Below the pieces are notes generated by a model that saw nothing but the letters and a program-made list of their open reading frames with translations, was not told the origin of the DNA and did no database searches. From contig JAHEZC010000226.1 of NCBI GenBank assembly GCA_023251275.1, positions 1 through 5,378 of the forward strand: a stretch of DNA of 5,378 bases, read 5' to 3'. This DNA comes from Parafilimonas sp. GTDB lineage: Bacteria > Bacteroidota > Bacteroidia > Chitinophagales > Chitinophagaceae. Position numbers and translations under genes: made by a program. Shown in pieces: positions 5,255 through 5,378 of this stretch (position 1 is its first letter; each line of letters begins with the position of its first letter).

Positions 5255-5378
5255 ATGTTCCTGCAATCGAAATCAACTGAGATACATCTCTTTAGAAAGA
5301 GCGGCAGGAAAGGTTTTTTAAAAACCGCTTTACCTGTGATAGCATCATTCATGTTGATGCTGCTTCTAATTCTTTTTG
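5255..5378 (+). CDS. N-terminus of a putative exporter-associated protein, cut by window edge
   Basis: Open frame of 41 codons from ATG 5255 to the right edge, starting 23 bp after the ABC ATPase stop and so probably in the same operon. The protein has a basic n-region of about 23 residues (RKSGRKGFLK at 14-23) and then a strongly hydrophobic stretch at about 24-41 (TALPVIASFMLMLLLILF). That is either a signal peptide or a first membrane helix. The usual start of MacB-like permeases in this phylum (FKNYxKxAxRNLxKNK) is not seen, so a secreted or outer membrane component such as a TolC-family channel seems somewhat more likely than a permease. Nothing beyond the N-terminus is available, and the family is not recognised. 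The frame is open upstream into the ATPase gene, and ATG 5255 is the first start outside it. Confidence 0.55.
   Translation, partial: MFLQSKSTEIHLFRKSGRKGFLKTALPVIASFMLMLLLILF

Overview
The window looks like a chromosomal piece of a Bacteroidota bacterium, plausibly of the Chitinophagaceae/Sphingobacteriales type. This is judged from protein style, moderately AT-rich DNA, A-rich leaders without Shine-Dalgarno sequences, and a TAnnTTTG-type promoter element. No database was consulted, so the taxonomy is inference.

Layout: two divergent transcription units flank a regulatory region of about 640 bp. Leftward on the minus strand, a complete NtrC-type sigma-54 response regulator (2596 to 1235) is followed by a sensor histidine kinase (from 1109) that runs off the left edge just after its N box. 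Rightward on the plus strand are a membrane-anchored HlyD/MacA-type adaptor (3233-4489), a MacB/LolD-type ABC ATPase (4554-5231), and the first 41 codons of a third gene (from 5255) that is cut by the right edge. The third gene is probably another exporter component, such as a TolC-like outer membrane protein or the missing permease.

The genes suggest a self-contained, signal-controlled export system. The kinase senses an envelope or membrane condition and phosphorylates the regulator. The regulator binds upstream sites and activates sigma-54 RNA polymerase to transcribe the tripartite exporter. The intergenic region supports this. It holds two 29-bp near-identical direct repeats, each with a TGT-N11-ACA dyad, placed as enhancer sites. 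It also has two imperfect -24/-12 candidates and a terminator-like hairpin in the exporter leader. A Bacteroidota-type promoter candidate points towards the regulator, with an unusual degenerate 8-bp tandem repeat in that gene's leader.

No RNA gene, CRISPR array, transposase or insertion sequence was seen. The protein families are well known. The new interest lies in the regulatory DNA between 2597 and 3232.
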